From Betaproteobacteria bacterium (GTDB taxonomy: Bacteria; Pseudomonadota; Gammaproteobacteria; Burkholderiales; SG8-39), in the NCBI GenBank assembly GCA_009693435.1, contig SHXF01000049.1, forward strand, positions 1-33,294: 33,294 bases of DNA, read 5' to 3'. Positions 1 through 8,943 of the stretch are shown piece after piece (the stretch's first letter is position 1; each line of letters opens with the position of its first letter). The translations under genes were made by a program, and so were the position numbers. The notes below the pieces were generated by a model. That model had not been told where the DNA came from. It was given only the letters and a program-made list of their open reading frames with translations, and ran no database searches.

Positions 1-382
1 CCAGCAGCATGTTGCCCTCGGCCATCATGGTGATGGGCGCGAGATCCTTTTCATAATCAAAACCCGCATTGGGGATAAGCGTCCGATTTACCGCATGGTT
101 GATGCCGGTGACAAGCAGGGTATGGCCGTCCGGCGCAGCCTTGGCGACAAATTCGGTTGCGATATTGCCGCCTCCTCCCGGGCGATTCTCGATCACCACC
201 GGCTGGCCGAGCGCGGGCCCGAGTTGCGCGGCGACCGCGCGCGCCACCAGATCCGGCAGTCCGCCGGGCGGGACGACGAGTGCGATTCGCACGGGACGAC
301 TCGGCCAGGTCTGCGCGTGAGCGGTCCCGGGATTAAAAGCGGACATTGCAAACACCAGTGCTGCACTCAAACAAGACCGCAT
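1..382 (-). CDS. Bug/TctC-family tricarboxylate-type solute-binding protein, N-terminal part (cut by window edge)
   Basis: The reading frame starts at ATG 382-380 on the minus strand and stays open to the left edge, giving about 127 residues without a stop. A GGGAGAG ribosome-binding site lies just upstream. Residues 1-24 form a Sec signal peptide ending in AHAQ. The mature start (WPSRPVRIALVVPPGG), followed by QPVVIENRPGGGG and KAAPDGHTLL, is the standard N-terminal layout of Bug periplasmic receptors, which bind carboxylated ligands such as aromatic acids, dicarboxylates and nicotinate. No TctA/TctB membrane partner is in the window, as is common for this greatly expanded betaproteobacterial family. 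It lies downstream of the molybdenum hydroxylase genes on the same strand, 163 bases after the end of the large subunit, and could belong to that operon. Ligand unknown. Confidence 0.9.
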   Translation of the reverse strand, partial: MRSCLSAALVFAMSAFNPGTAHAQTWPSRPVRIALVVPPGGLPDLVARAVAAQLGPALGQPVVIENRPGGGGNIATEFVAKAAPDGHTLLVTGINHAVNRTLIPNAGFDYEKDLAPITMMAEGNMLL

Positions 383-545
383 GGTTCAACTCTCCCGCGT
401 ATCAAAGAAATCTTTGGCGTACCAGCCTCTTAGCCAGATTACATCGCTTCATGCTGGAAAGCTGTCCGTAATTCCTTAACGCACACTTCGTGCAGGAAAC
501 GCAACGTCCGCATTCACGGCCCGGGCGGCCACACCCCACCTTGAT

Positions 546-2873
546 TCACCGAATAGTGTCTTGCGCCACTCCAGCCGCCCTGCATGCCGCAAGCACCGCT
601 TCGGGACTGACCGGCAACTTGAACAGTGCTTTTTCATGCCCCTTGCCCGCGGGATCGATCGCCCGCGCAAGCGCGTTCACGATGGCGGGAGGCGCGGGAA
701 TGACGCCACCCTCGCCCACGCCGCGGACACCGAGCGGGTTGGTCGTCGGTCGCGTCTCGATATGGTCCAGACGGATGCGTGGCAGCTCGGGCGATGTGAT
801 CACGAGGTAGTCTGCCAGCGTTCCGGTCAGTAGCTGTGCCTCGTCGTCGTAGATGAGTTCGGACAGCATCGCGCACCCCAACCCCTCTGCGACACCGCCA
901 ACGATCTGGCCTTCGACGATCATCGGATTGAGCATCCGACCCGCGTCATGCACCACGAAGTAATCGACCACGCGATAGAACCCGGTGCGGGGATCGACCG
1001 CCACCCGCGCCGCATGCACCGAGAGCGCGAAGGTCAGGGTCTGCTTGGTGTCGAATATCAGCGTTTCCTCGAGCGCGGAGTCGCCCGCGTATAGCGCGCC
1101 CATGGGCATCACCGCGCGGGCTATTTCACCCAGACCGAGTTTCGTGGTCTCGCCCACGCCATTTACGATACGGCCGTCCCTGATCGACAGGTCCTCCGGC
1201 GGGCACTCCAGCAGTGTGCCTGCGCACTGAAGAACCCGTTCTCGCAATTTGGTTGCAGCGCCGGAAACCGCATTTGCGCCCACCACCGCGCCGCGGCTTG
1301 CAAACGCTCCTCGCCCGAAGGCCATCAATTGGGTGTCGCCCATCCGGACCGTGACCCGGCTCATCGGCACGCCAAGAACCTCCGCGCAGACCTGCGCATA
1401 GGTTGTCGTCTGTCCCTGACCCTGCGAAGTCATCCCCGACCAGACGGTGACTGCGCCAGTGCCGTCGATCATCACCCGCGCCGACTCGAACCCGACATAG
1501 CCGGTGCTTTCGATGCCGCAGGCCAGTCCCCAGGCGATGCGCTCGCCCTTCACTATCTCCAGCCTCTCGTGATATCCGCTGCCGCGAACCGCCCGACGCA
1601 CCATCTCGGGAAAATCGCCGCTCTCGAAGCGGCAATTCGGTCCGCCGTAGGGAATGATTTGCGCATAAGGCATATCGGCGGGAGCAACGATGTTCCGCAG
1701 CCGGATCTCCTCGGAGGAAATGCCGACTTCCTTCGCCAGCAGGTCCAGCATGCACTCCAGAGGAAAGTTAGCCTCCGGCTGCCCGGCGCCGCGAAAGGTA
1801 GCAAGCGGGGTCTTGTTGGTGCCGACGCATACCACTTCGAGTGCAATGTTGGGAATCCGGTAGGGACCCGCGCAATGCCCCGATGCCACTTCCGCGGTCA
1901 CGATTCCGCTGGTGAATATGTAGGCGCCGATATCCATGACCAGTCGACCCTTGAGCGCGGTCAGCCTGCCCTGCTCGTCGCAGCCAAACTCCATTTCCGT
2001 CTCGGTTGCGCGGGAGTGCGTGGTTGCCTGAAGACTCTCGGCGCGGTCCTCTATCCACTTCACCGGCCGCCGCAGGACACGGCTTGCGTGACTGACCAGG
2101 ACCTCTTCGGCATAGGGCCGCGATTTGGCGCCGAATCCGCCACCCACGTCCTCCGCGATCACGCGGACATTGTATTCGGGCAGGTCGAGCAGGAAGGCGA
2201 GATTCTGGCGCACGTTGTAATGCGTCTGCGTGGATATCCAGATGTTGAGCGACGCGCGCTCGACATCAAAATCCGCCACGCAGCCGCGTGTCTCAAGCGG
2301 AAGACCCGTCTGCCGGCCAAAGCGAAAGCACGCGCGAACGCGTCTCTTGCTCTCGGCCAGCGCCGCATCGGCATTGCCGACCCTATGCGTGAAATTCGCC
2401 GCGACATTGTCCGGCCATTCCGGGTGAAGTTGTTCAGCGCCGTGTTTGAGCGCCGCGGCGGCGGTCGCAAGCGGCGGCAACGGCCGGTAATCCACCTCGA
2501 CCCTCTGAGCGAGGTCTTCGGCGAGGTAGCGGTCTTCCGCGATCACCAGAGCCACCGCCTCGCCGATAAAACGCACCCGCTCCAGCGCCAGCAGTCTTGG
2601 CATCACGGTGCGCATGCTCGGATGGAAGAAGCGCGAAATCAGGCGCTTTTCGATGAAAGGCAGGTCCCGTGCGGTCAGCACGAGCAGCGCACCTCCGTCC
2701 AGCGCGGCCTGAACCGCGATGCCGGCGATTTCGGCGTGCGCCATCGGGCTGCGCACAAACACGCCGTGCACCATCCGATCGAGATGAATGTCGTCGGTGA
2801 ATCTGGCCCGGCCGGTCAGCAGCCGATGGTCCTCGACGCGCAGCGGGGAATTCTTGTCGCGCTGGATGTTCAT
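546..2873 (-). CDS. Xanthine dehydrogenase-family molybdopterin-binding large subunit (CoxL-like)
   Basis: This is the catalytic subunit of a molybdenum hydroxylase, which uses water to hydroxylate an electron-poor carbon, typically in an N-heterocycle, an aldehyde or an aromatic. The 775-residue protein has the normal length. It shows the aldehyde oxidase/xanthine dehydrogenase a/b-hammerhead domain (about 20-130) and the molybdopterin-binding domain with GGGFGAK at 244-250, FRGAGQPE at 360-367 and the C-terminal GVGEGG containing the probable catalytic Glu near 721. The active-site loop is FRGAGQ, not the CSFR loop with Cys of Mo-Cu carbon monoxide dehydrogenase, so this is not a CO dehydrogenase. 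It overlaps the FAD subunit gene by four bases (ATGA), which supports translational coupling and one heterotrimer. The substrate cannot be read from the sequence; a ring nitrogen compound fits the context. Confidence 0.93.
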   Translation of the reverse strand: MNIQRDKNSPLRVEDHRLLTGRARFTDDIHLDRMVHGVFVRSPMAHAEIAGIAVQAALDGGALLVLTARDLPFIEKRLISRFFHPSMRTVMPRLLALERVRFIGEAVALVIAEDRYLAEDLAQRVEVDYRPLPPLATAAAALKHGAEQLHPEWPDNVAANFTHRVGNADAALAESKRRVRACFRFGRQTGLPLETRGCVADFDVERASLNIWISTQTHYNVRQNLAFLLDLPEYNVRVIAEDVGGGFGAKSRPYAEEVLVSHASRVLRRPVKWIEDRAESLQATTHSRATETEMEFGCDEQGRLTALKGRLVMDIGAYIFTSGIVTAEVASGHCAGPYRIPNIALEVVCVGTNKTPLATFRGAGQPEANFPLECMLDLLAKEVGISSEEIRLRNIVAPADMPYAQIIPYGGPNCRFESGDFPEMVRRAVRGSGYHERLEIVKGERIAWGLACGIESTGYVGFESARVMIDGTGAVTVWSGMTSQGQGQTTTYAQVCAEVLGVPMSRVTVRMGDTQLMAFGRGAFASRGAVVGANAVSGAATKLRERVLQCAGTLLECPPEDLSIRDGRIVNGVGETTKLGLGEIARAVMPMGALYAGDSALEETLIFDTKQTLTFALSVHAARVAVDPRTGFYRVVDYFVVHDAGRMLNPMIVEGQIVGGVAEGLGCAMLSELIYDDEAQLLTGTLADYLVITSPELPRIRLDHIETRPTTNPLGVRGVGEGGVIPAPPAIVNALARAIDPAGKGHEKALFKLPVSPEAVLAACRAAGVAQDTIR

Positions 2874-3715
2874 GGCAGCAGCACATCCTCAAGGCAGTCC
2901 ATCAACGCGGTCATGCCGAGACAGCGCCGGTACTCGCCACTTGCCTGCTGGTCGTTCATCGCGTCGATCGATTCCAGTTCCTGCTTCACGATTTCGGCGA
3001 GTTCTGTCCTGCCCGGCATGCCGCTGCGCACGGCTTTTTCGAGAAGCAGGCAGCGATGCGGGATGGCGCCGACACCGCCCACGCCGGCGAACAGCAACCG
3101 ACCTGCGTTTGTGAATTGCACCGCCGCCGAGGCGATCGCGAAGTCGCCCTTGCGCCGGGCGTATTCCCGGAAAGCGGCCACGGTGCCTGGCACCGCCGCA
3201 GGAATCGACGCGGCAACAAGCAGTTCACCCGGCGCGAGCGCCGTGGTCAGCGCATCCCGGAAGAACTCACCGGCAGGGATTGCTCGCTCGCCGGAGGTGC
3301 TGCGCACATGCACATCGGCCCCTAATGTTTTCATCACCAGTACCAGTTCCGCGGAAGGATCGGCATGTGCGAGGCTGCCGCCGAATGTGCCGCGCGCGCG
3401 GGTCTGAACATGCCCAATGTGCGGCGCGGCCTTCGCGAGCAGCGGCAGATCGCTGGCGACCAGTCCGGAGGCTAGGATCTCCCGTTGCCGCGTCATCGCT
3501 CCGATGCGGATCCGGTTTCCATCGCGGAAAATTCCGTCGAGGCCCGGTACACGGTTGACGTCGATCAACATCGGCGGTGTTGCCATGCGCAGGTTCATCA
3601 TTGGCACCAGGCTCTGGCCGCCGGCAAGAATCCGGGCATCCGGGTTCGCCGCCAGCAGCGCCAACACCTCGTCAAGCGCGGCTGGTCGCTTCATGTCGAA
3701 CGACGCGGGCTTCAT
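2870..3715 (-). CDS. FAD-binding medium subunit of molybdenum hydroxylase (CoxM-like)
   Basis: This 281-residue flavoprotein subunit passes electrons from the iron-sulfur subunit to an acceptor. ATG at 3715 was chosen because it overlaps the stop of the upstream 2Fe-2S gene (ATGA) and because the protein then begins directly with the FAD domain (MKPASFDMKRP). Flavin-binding motifs are visible: AGGQSLVPMM near residues 30-40 and TRARGTFGGSLAHADP near 105-120. The C-terminal CO dehydrogenase flavoprotein domain follows (AVQF, GVGGVGAIPHR). An open frame continues upstream to 3901 but only as a shadow of the neighbour. The order small, medium, large subunit with 4-base overlaps is typical of the heterotrimeric family. 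Confidence 0.93.
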   Translation of the reverse strand: MKPASFDMKRPAALDEVLALLAANPDARILAGGQSLVPMMNLRMATPPMLIDVNRVPGLDGIFRDGNRIRIGAMTRQREILASGLVASDLPLLAKAAPHIGHVQTRARGTFGGSLAHADPSAELVLVMKTLGADVHVRSTSGERAIPAGEFFRDALTTALAPGELLVAASIPAAVPGTVAAFREYARRKGDFAIASAAVQFTNAGRLLFAGVGGVGAIPHRCLLLEKAVRSGMPGRTELAEIVKQELESIDAMNDQQASGEYRRCLGMTALMDCLEDVLLP

Positions 3716-4191
3716 GGCTTTGCCTTGGGCGCATGCGCCGGCTTGTACGCGAGCACCGCATCGATGATGGACTGGTACCCTGTGCAACGGCAGATGTTGC
3801 CCGACAGGAGCTCGCGCGCCTCCTCCTCGTTGGTGGGCCAGCGACCCTGATCCGCGATCGCCGTCAGCGTCATCAGGATGCCCGGCGTGCAGAAACCGCA
3901 TTGCAGCGCGTGATGCTCGCTGAAGATGGCCTGCAGCGGATCAAGCTTGCCGTCCGTCGCGAGGTCTTCGACCGTGCGCACCGATGCGCCCTCGGCCTGC
4001 ACCGCAAATGTGAGGCAGGAGCGCACCGGGTGCCCGTCGAGAATCACGGTGCAGGCGCCGCACACGCCCATCTCGCAGCCGACATGCGTCCCGGTCAAGC
4101 GCAACTCGTGCCGGAGAAAATCCGAAAGCAGCAGCCGCGGCGGAATGTCCGCCTCGACCGGCCGCCCGTTCACCCGCAAGCTCACCTTCAT
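3712..4191 (-). CDS. [2Fe-2S] small subunit of molybdenum hydroxylase (CoxS-like)
   Basis: This 159-residue iron-sulfur subunit carries two [2Fe-2S] clusters that relay electrons from the molybdenum site to FAD. The plant-type ferredoxin domain has Cys39, Cys44, Cys47 and Cys59 (GCEMGVCGACTV). The helical domain has Cys98-x2-Cys101 and Cys134-x-Cys136 (QCGFCTPG, ICRCTGY). All eight ligands are present. The start at 4191 (MKVSLRVNGR) fits the family; the frame extends to 4266 but the extra 25 residues have no family character. The first of three coupled subunit genes, it follows a 158-base gap after the amidohydrolase gene, so the trio may have its own promoter or be processed separately from the upstream operon. 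Confidence 0.95.
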   Translation of the reverse strand: MKVSLRVNGRPVEADIPPRLLLSDFLRHELRLTGTHVGCEMGVCGACTVILDGHPVRSCLTFAVQAEGASVRTVEDLATDGKLDPLQAIFSEHHALQCGFCTPGILMTLTAIADQGRWPTNEEEARELLSGNICRCTGYQSIIDAVLAYKPAHAPKAKP

Positions 4192-4208
4192 GTCCGCCAC
4201 CCCGTCTT

Positions 4209-4225
4209 GCCCGGAATGACCGGGC
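4209..4225. repeat. Short perfect hairpin upstream of the CoxS-like gene
   Basis: GCCCGG at 4209-4214 and CCGGGC at 4220-4225 form a 6-bp stem with a 5-base loop, in the 158-base gap between the amidohydrolase and the 2Fe-2S subunit. No T-run follows on either strand, so it is not a clear terminator. Read on the minus strand (GTCATTCCGGGC) it resembles the short repetitive extragenic palindromes common in Proteobacteria. Confidence 0.4.
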
Positions 4226-4349
4226 GATTCTGCGCAAAAGCAGACACCGCAGTCGCCTCGCTGCAAACCGCAGGCGCGATGCTCTGGTTAAAAATGAACG
4301 GCGCACGTCCCGCTGCGCTACCCTGCCGCTTACTTCCGTTCGGGGCGCC

Positions 4350-5432
4350 TTAGGTCCTCAGCCGCGAACCGTAGAAGCGCGCGATGTTGTCGCGGAAGAT
4401 CCCCTGCTTCGCCTCGTCGGAGAGCGCCGGATGCTCTAGGAGTTCCTTGATCTCGTGCTGCGCCCGCTCGATGTTGGTCTCGTGGGGAAAGTCGCTCGCG
4501 AACAACAGCGCCTGGTGGCCGACGCGCTGGATCGCGTACGGCAGCGTGATCTCGCCCGCCTCGCAGCTGAAATAGATCTGCCCCGAGCGGATGTACTCGC
4601 TTGGTTTGCGTCGCAGCCACTCCGAGAACTCCTTGTATTCCGCCGTCGCCCAGATCTCGTAGGAGCGGTCCAGCCGATCCATGATGTAGGGCACCCAGCC
4701 GGCCCCCGCCTCGAGGTAGGCCACCCGCAATCGCGGAAAGCGCTCGAACACGCCACCCATCACCATGCTGGTGAGCTGGATTGTCTGCGCTATGGGATGC
4801 TCAAGTGCGTGGGTCTCGGCGAACTGGGTGAAAAAGTTGATGCCGATATTGGTCGAGGGCGCACCATGCAGCGCGATCGGCACGTCCAGGCGCTCGGCCT
4901 CTTCGTAGAGCGGCCAGAAGTCGGGGTGTCCAAGTGGCTTGCGCACGCCGACGTCACCGCTGTTGGCGCTCAGCACCGCTCCCACCATGCCAAGTTCGGT
5001 CACCGCCCGGCGCAACTCCTTCACTGCCTCGGGCATGTTCTGCACCGGAACGAGGGCCATCGCCTGAAGCCGCGTGCTTACCCGATGGAAACGGTCGGTG
5101 AACCAGTTGTTGTAGGCCCGCGCGAGCGCCACCGCCCACGCCGGGTCCTGCACCGTGTGGAACGCCAGGCCGTTGGTCGGGTAGAGCACAGTGCTCTCGA
5201 TCCCGGTCGCATCGAGAAAGTCCAGCCAGACCTGTGCCGTAATCACGTATTTCTTGTGAATCTTCAGCCGCGCCGTAAGCGCCCCGCGATGGTAGCCGTC
5301 GAGGGTCGGAAAGAACGGGAATCCGAGCATCGCCTCGGTGCCCGCGTACGGCGGGTCGAGATATTCGTAGAGATCCTCATCGCGTTCGATCAGGTGACCG
5401 TCCGCATCCAGCATGCTGCCTTTCAGCTTCAT
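4350..5432 (-). CDS. Amidohydrolase family 2 metal-dependent hydrolase/decarboxylase (ACMSD/LigW-like fold)
   Basis: This 360-residue TIM-barrel amidohydrolase belongs to the group containing aminocarboxymuconate-semialdehyde decarboxylase, gamma-resorcylate decarboxylase and 5-carboxyvanillate decarboxylase. Metal ligands visible are D11-x-H13 (DADGHLIE, where many family members have ExH), His189 (PIALHG) and Asp314 in FASDFPH. It probably acts on a ring carboxylate or opens an amide/lactone ring; the sequence does not decide between non-oxidative decarboxylation and hydrolysis. The start codon shares one base with the stop of the upstream LivF gene (TAATG), so it is translationally coupled to the transporter. 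That suggests it acts on the imported compound or an early intermediate. Confidence 0.85.
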   Translation of the reverse strand: MKLKGSMLDADGHLIERDEDLYEYLDPPYAGTEAMLGFPFFPTLDGYHRGALTARLKIHKKYVITAQVWLDFLDATGIESTVLYPTNGLAFHTVQDPAWAVALARAYNNWFTDRFHRVSTRLQAMALVPVQNMPEAVKELRRAVTELGMVGAVLSANSGDVGVRKPLGHPDFWPLYEEAERLDVPIALHGAPSTNIGINFFTQFAETHALEHPIAQTIQLTSMVMGGVFERFPRLRVAYLEAGAGWVPYIMDRLDRSYEIWATAEYKEFSEWLRRKPSEYIRSGQIYFSCEAGEITLPYAIQRVGHQALLFASDFPHETNIERAQHEIKELLEHPALSDEAKQGIFRDNIARFYGSRLRT

Positions 5433-6226
5433 TATCCGCCCTCCCTTTGTGTGCCATTGGGCGATCGTCCGGCAGGATCGCCGGGCAACACCTTGCGCGG
5501 CGAACCGCCCGCACGTCCCAGAAATGCCTTCAACACTACCTCGTCACGCATCAGCTCGGCCGCCGGGCCGGAAGCCACGATGGCGCCAGTCTCCAGCACG
5601 TAGGCGCGCCCTGCAAGCCGCAGCGCCGCGCGCACATTCTGCTCCACCAGCAGAATCGCGAGTCCGCGGTCGCGCAACTGCGCGATCGCCGCGAAGATCT
5701 GGCGCACCAGCAGCGGCGCAAGTCCCTGGGACGGCTCGTCCAGCATCAGCGCCCGTGGACGTGTCATCAGTGCGCGACCAATCGCGAGCATCTGCTGCTG
5801 CCCGCCGCTCAGTGTGCCCGCGCGCGCCGCCTGTCGCTCGCGCAGGGCCGGGAACATACGGAACACCTCCTCCATCGCCTCTGACCGGCGCGTCTTCGCG
5901 TCGCTCTCACCGCGGTGCACATAGGCGCCGAGCTCCAGATTGTCGATCACCCGCAGATCGGGAAAAAGGTCGCGTGTCTCCGGTACAAGCGTCAGGCCCA
6001 TGCGCACGATGCGCTCGGTCGGCAGGCGGGTGATATCAGTGCCCTGAAAGCTGATGCGCCCGGACTCTGTCGGCAGCAATCCCTGGATAGTCCGCAGGAG
6101 CGTGGACTTTCCCGCCCCGTTCGCGCCCACCACCGTCACCAGTTCGCCCGGCCCGACCTCGATGGATACTTCCCGCAGGACCCGGAGCCGGCCGTAGCCC
6201 GAAACGATGCGTTCGACGACGATCAC
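5432..6226 (-). CDS. livF: Branched-chain amino acid-type ABC transporter ATPase (LivF-like)
   Basis: A 264-residue cytoplasmic ATPase, the second of two in this Liv-type importer. Walker A is GANGAGKST (near residue 35), the Q-loop region is typical, the signature is LSGGQQQ and Walker B ends MLDEPSQGLAP. The start is GTG at 6226, overlapping the LivG stop by four bases (GTGA). In aromatic catabolic clusters such importers commonly take up aromatic acids rather than leucine, and position inside this operon points the same way. The C-terminal 25 residues (from about GSPRK) are a low-complexity extension beyond the usual LivF end. Confidence 0.92.
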   Translation of the reverse strand: MIVVERIVSGYGRLRVLREVSIEVGPGELVTVVGANGAGKSTLLRTIQGLLPTESGRISFQGTDITRLPTERIVRMGLTLVPETRDLFPDLRVIDNLELGAYVHRGESDAKTRRSEAMEEVFRMFPALRERQAARAGTLSGGQQQMLAIGRALMTRPRALMLDEPSQGLAPLLVRQIFAAIAQLRDRGLAILLVEQNVRAALRLAGRAYVLETGAIVASGPAAELMRDEVVLKAFLGRAGGSPRKVLPGDPAGRSPNGTQREGG

Positions 6227-7038
6227 GACGTCTCGTTCTCGCCAAGGTAGGCTTCGATCACCGCCGGATCGGCGCTCACCGCCTCGGGTGTGCCCTCGGC
6301 GATCTTGATGCCGCCGTTCAGGACGACGATCGCATCGGCCACGCTCATGATGAGGTCCATGTTGTGCTCGACCAGCAGCACGGTGATCCCGCGGGCGGGC
6401 AGCGCTTCAATCAGCCGTGCAAGCGCTTCGGTCTCGCTGTCATTCAGCCCCGCTGCGGGCTCGTCGAGCAGCAGCAGCTTTGGTCGCAGGGCGAGCGCGC
6501 GGGCAAATTCGAGCAGGCGCTGTTGTCCGAAGGGCAGTACCTCGGCCTGGCGCGCGGCGAGGTCGGCGAGACCGACGTAGCCGAGGCATTCCATCGCTTC
6601 CAGGCGCGCACGGCGCTGCTCGGCCAACGCGCCGGGCAACCGCAGGATGCCGCCCGCCAAGCCGGCGCGGGTGTTCCGGTAGGTGCCAATGGCAACGTTC
6701 TCGAGCACGCTCTGGTCGCCGAACAGGCGCACGTTCTGGAAGGTGCGGGCGACGCCCAGGCGCGCGACCGCGTGGGCAGGACGCCCGGTGATGTCGGCGC
6801 CCTCGAACAGCACCGAGCCCGCGCTCGGTGGAAACACCGAAGTCACCAGGTTGAACAGCGTCGTCTTGCCCGCACCGTTGGGTCCGATCAGCCCTTGTAC
6901 GTGCCCGGATCTCACCGAGATAGACACCTCGGAGACTGCCATCAGGCCGGAAAACGCCTTGGTGAGGCCGCGCAATTCCAGGATGGGTCTTGAGGGATCG
7001 GCACCGCCCGGCGGATGCGCTCGCGCAATCTGCTCCAT
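6223..7038 (-). CDS. livG: Branched-chain amino acid-type ABC transporter ATPase (LivG-like)
   Basis: The first ATPase of the importer, 271 residues from ATG 7038. This start lies one base beyond the LivM stop (TAGCATG on the minus strand); the frame is open to 7170 but the upstream part is shadow of the permease gene. Motifs: Walker [12 protein letters not shown], the LivG-type C-loop LPFGQQR in place of LSGGQ, Walker B LLLLDEPAAGLN and the H-loop region LLVEHNMD. The substrate is inferred only from context. Confidence 0.92.
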   Translation of the reverse strand: MEQIARAHPPGGADPSRPILELRGLTKAFSGLMAVSEVSISVRSGHVQGLIGPNGAGKTTLFNLVTSVFPPSAGSVLFEGADITGRPAHAVARLGVARTFQNVRLFGDQSVLENVAIGTYRNTRAGLAGGILRLPGALAEQRRARLEAMECLGYVGLADLAARQAEVLPFGQQRLLEFARALALRPKLLLLDEPAAGLNDSETEALARLIEALPARGITVLLVEHNMDLIMSVADAIVVLNGGIKIAEGTPEAVSADPAVIEAYLGENETS

Positions 7039-7039
7039 G

Positions 7040-8047
7040 CTACCCGCCTTCTCTCCGTCCGCCGGTGTCGGCAGCGCCTTCCGGCGCGCCCGCATCGCCG
7101 CCAAAGCGCCGCGTGTACCAGTTGCCCGCCATTCCGGCAATGCCGTGCGGAAAGTACAGGGACACCACAATGAAGATCACACCGTAGACGATCACTTTGT
7201 AGTCGCGCAGCGGCGCCACGACTTCAGGAAGCGCGATGAGCAGCAGCGCGCCTAGCACCGCGCCGTACGGCGTTCCTACACCACCGAGTAGGGCCGCGAG
7301 CAGGAGTTCAAAGGAGGGCACCATGCCGAAGCGCTCGGGCGCGATGAAAGACACGTAATGGGCGTAGATTGAACCACCCAGACCCGCGACCGCGGCGCTA
7401 ATCGCAAAGATTTGCACCTTGGTACGCGCTACGTCAATCCCGAGTGAGGCCGCGCCCGCTTCATCGCGCTTCACGGCGAGCATCGCCTGGCCAACGCGCG
7501 ACTGCCACAAGTTCACGCCACCCCAGACACAGAGAAAGGCAAGCGTCCAGGCGAGCCAGTAATTCATCGACTCGCCGGCGAAGACCAGGCCTCCGATGCT
7601 GAACTTGGGAATGTCTCCTATCCCCGAGGGACCGCGGGTGAGATTGAGCCAGCCGTTCAGAACGGATGCGACGATGAGCCCGTACCCGAGCGTGGCCACG
7701 GCCAGATAGTAGCCGCGCAACTGCACCAGCGGGATACTGATCAGGATCGCGAGGAGCGTGGAGATTGCAATCGCGGCCAGACAGGCTAGCGCGGGTGACC
7801 AGCCGTTAAGCGCGAGCAGGGCCGAGGCGTAGGCGCCGATGCCGAAAAAGGCGGCATGGCCCAGGCTGTACTGTCCGCTCAGTCCGGTGAGCAGAACCAG
7901 CCCGACGATCACGATGGCGTAGATTCCGCCCAGGACGAGCGCACTTAGCAGGTAATGGCCCCGAAATACCATGTAGGCCGCGACGATTGCTGCCGCAAAG
8001 CCGATCAGCGTGACGCGCGCACGCCCCGCTGAACCCGGCGCGTTCAA
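7040..8047 (-). CDS. livM: Branched-chain amino acid-type ABC transporter permease (LivM-like)
   Basis: An inner-membrane permease of about 335 residues. The hydrophobic segments and the LivM hallmarks LTGLSGQYSLGHAAFFGIGAY, GYYLAVATLG and the coupling-helix region around RDEAGAASLGID are present. The start is inferred as TTG at 8047, whose four bases TTGA overlap the LivH stop; no ATG or GTG occurs between there and the first membrane helix. The open frame extends to 8458 in the shadow of livH and that part should be ignored. The polar C-terminal tail (after NWYTRRFGG) is Gly/Ala-rich and of no recognised function. Confidence 0.88.
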   Translation of the reverse strand: MNAPGSAGRARVTLIGFAAAIVAAYMVFRGHYLLSALVLGGIYAIVIVGLVLLTGLSGQYSLGHAAFFGIGAYASALLALNGWSPALACLAAIAISTLLAILISIPLVQLRGYYLAVATLGYGLIVASVLNGWLNLTRGPSGIGDIPKFSIGGLVFAGESMNYWLAWTLAFLCVWGGVNLWQSRVGQAMLAVKRDEAGAASLGIDVARTKVQIFAISAAVAGLGGSIYAHYVSFIAPERFGMVPSFELLLAALLGGVGTPYGAVLGALLLIALPEVVAPLRDYKVIVYGVIFIVVSLYFPHGIAGMAGNWYTRRFGGDAGAPEGAADTGGRREGG

Positions 8048-8916
8048 GTCCGCCTGCCCAGCAGGCCTCCGGGCCTCACCACCAGCAGCACCAGCAGGCC
8101 GACGAACGCGATCGCATCCTTGAACTGCGAGGAGATGAAGGCTGCGGCCAGCGACTCGCAGACACCGAGAATGAGGCCGCCGATCACCGCACCGGGATAG
8201 CTGCCGAGGCCGCCGAAAACCGCGGCGATGAAACCCTTGATGCCGATCGCAAGGCCTTCGTCGTAGCTGACGAAGTTCAGCGGTGCGACCACTACCCCGG
8301 CGACCGCGCCCAGTGTCGAACTCACCACGAAGGCGAGCAGCGCGACCCGCCCGAGGTCGATTCCCACGAGGCGCGCGCCATTCGGATTCTGCGCACAGGC
8401 GAGCATCGCCTTGCCCGCGAAGGTCCGGGAGAACGCCCACCAGAGTGCCAGCGAGCACAGAAAAAGCGTGGCAACGATCCAGACCGATTGCGTTGCGATC
8501 ATCACATCACCGACCGCGATCGGCCGCTCGCCCGAAAACGAGGGCAACGACAGCGAATCCTTGCCGAAAATGATCATCGCCCCGCCGCGAGCGACGAATG
8601 CCCCCCCAAGGGTGACCATCAGCGCTGCATCCGGGGAGAGCCGGCGCTTGGGCGAAAGCGTGAGCTGTTGCAGGAGCAGGCCGAAGACGGCCGAGACCAG
8701 TACCGCAAGCAGCACCGCCGGCAACAACGGCATGCCGATCCAATCGGTGAGCGCGATGGTGACCAGTCCGCCCAACACCACGAACTCGCCCTGGATGAGG
8801 TTCAGGTAGCCGCTAACCGCGAAGATCAGGGTGAAGCCTAGCGCCACCAGCGCGTAGATCGAGCCACTGGTCAGACCCGCGACGAGCACCTGCAGTACCT
8901 GTGTGATCTCGGCCAC
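8044..8916 (-). CDS. livH: Branched-chain amino acid-type ABC transporter permease (LivH-like)
   Basis: The second inner-membrane permease, 290 residues. The N-terminus (GLTSGSIYALVALGFTLIF) and SGYLNLIQGEFVVLGG are typical LivH segments, as are AAVFGGLGSYPGAVIGG and the C-terminal VVRPGGLLGRR. It overlaps livM by four bases and is separated from the binding-protein gene by about 100 bases containing a GC-rich hairpin. It works with LivM as the translocation pore. Confidence 0.92.
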   Translation of the reverse strand: MAEITQVLQVLVAGLTSGSIYALVALGFTLIFAVSGYLNLIQGEFVVLGGLVTIALTDWIGMPLLPAVLLAVLVSAVFGLLLQQLTLSPKRRLSPDAALMVTLGGAFVARGGAMIIFGKDSLSLPSFSGERPIAVGDVMIATQSVWIVATLFLCSLALWWAFSRTFAGKAMLACAQNPNGARLVGIDLGRVALLAFVVSSTLGAVAGVVVAPLNFVSYDEGLAIGIKGFIAAVFGGLGSYPGAVIGGLILGVCESLAAAFISSQFKDAIAFVGLLVLLVVRPGGLLGRRT

Positions 8917-8943
8917 CGTCAGTACGCCTTCAGCGCCGCAGGC

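Noticed and set aside
546..2873. Carbon monoxide dehydrogenase large subunit (CoxL form I)
   Set aside because: The active-site loop reads FRGAGQ and lacks the Cys of the CO-dehydrogenase CSFR loop.
1329..3407. Plus-strand open frame of 692 codons opposite the CoxL/CoxM-like genes
   Set aside because: It lies wholly antisense to two well-supported subunit genes, has an Arg/His/Pro-rich composition typical of GC-rich shadows, and shows no domain.
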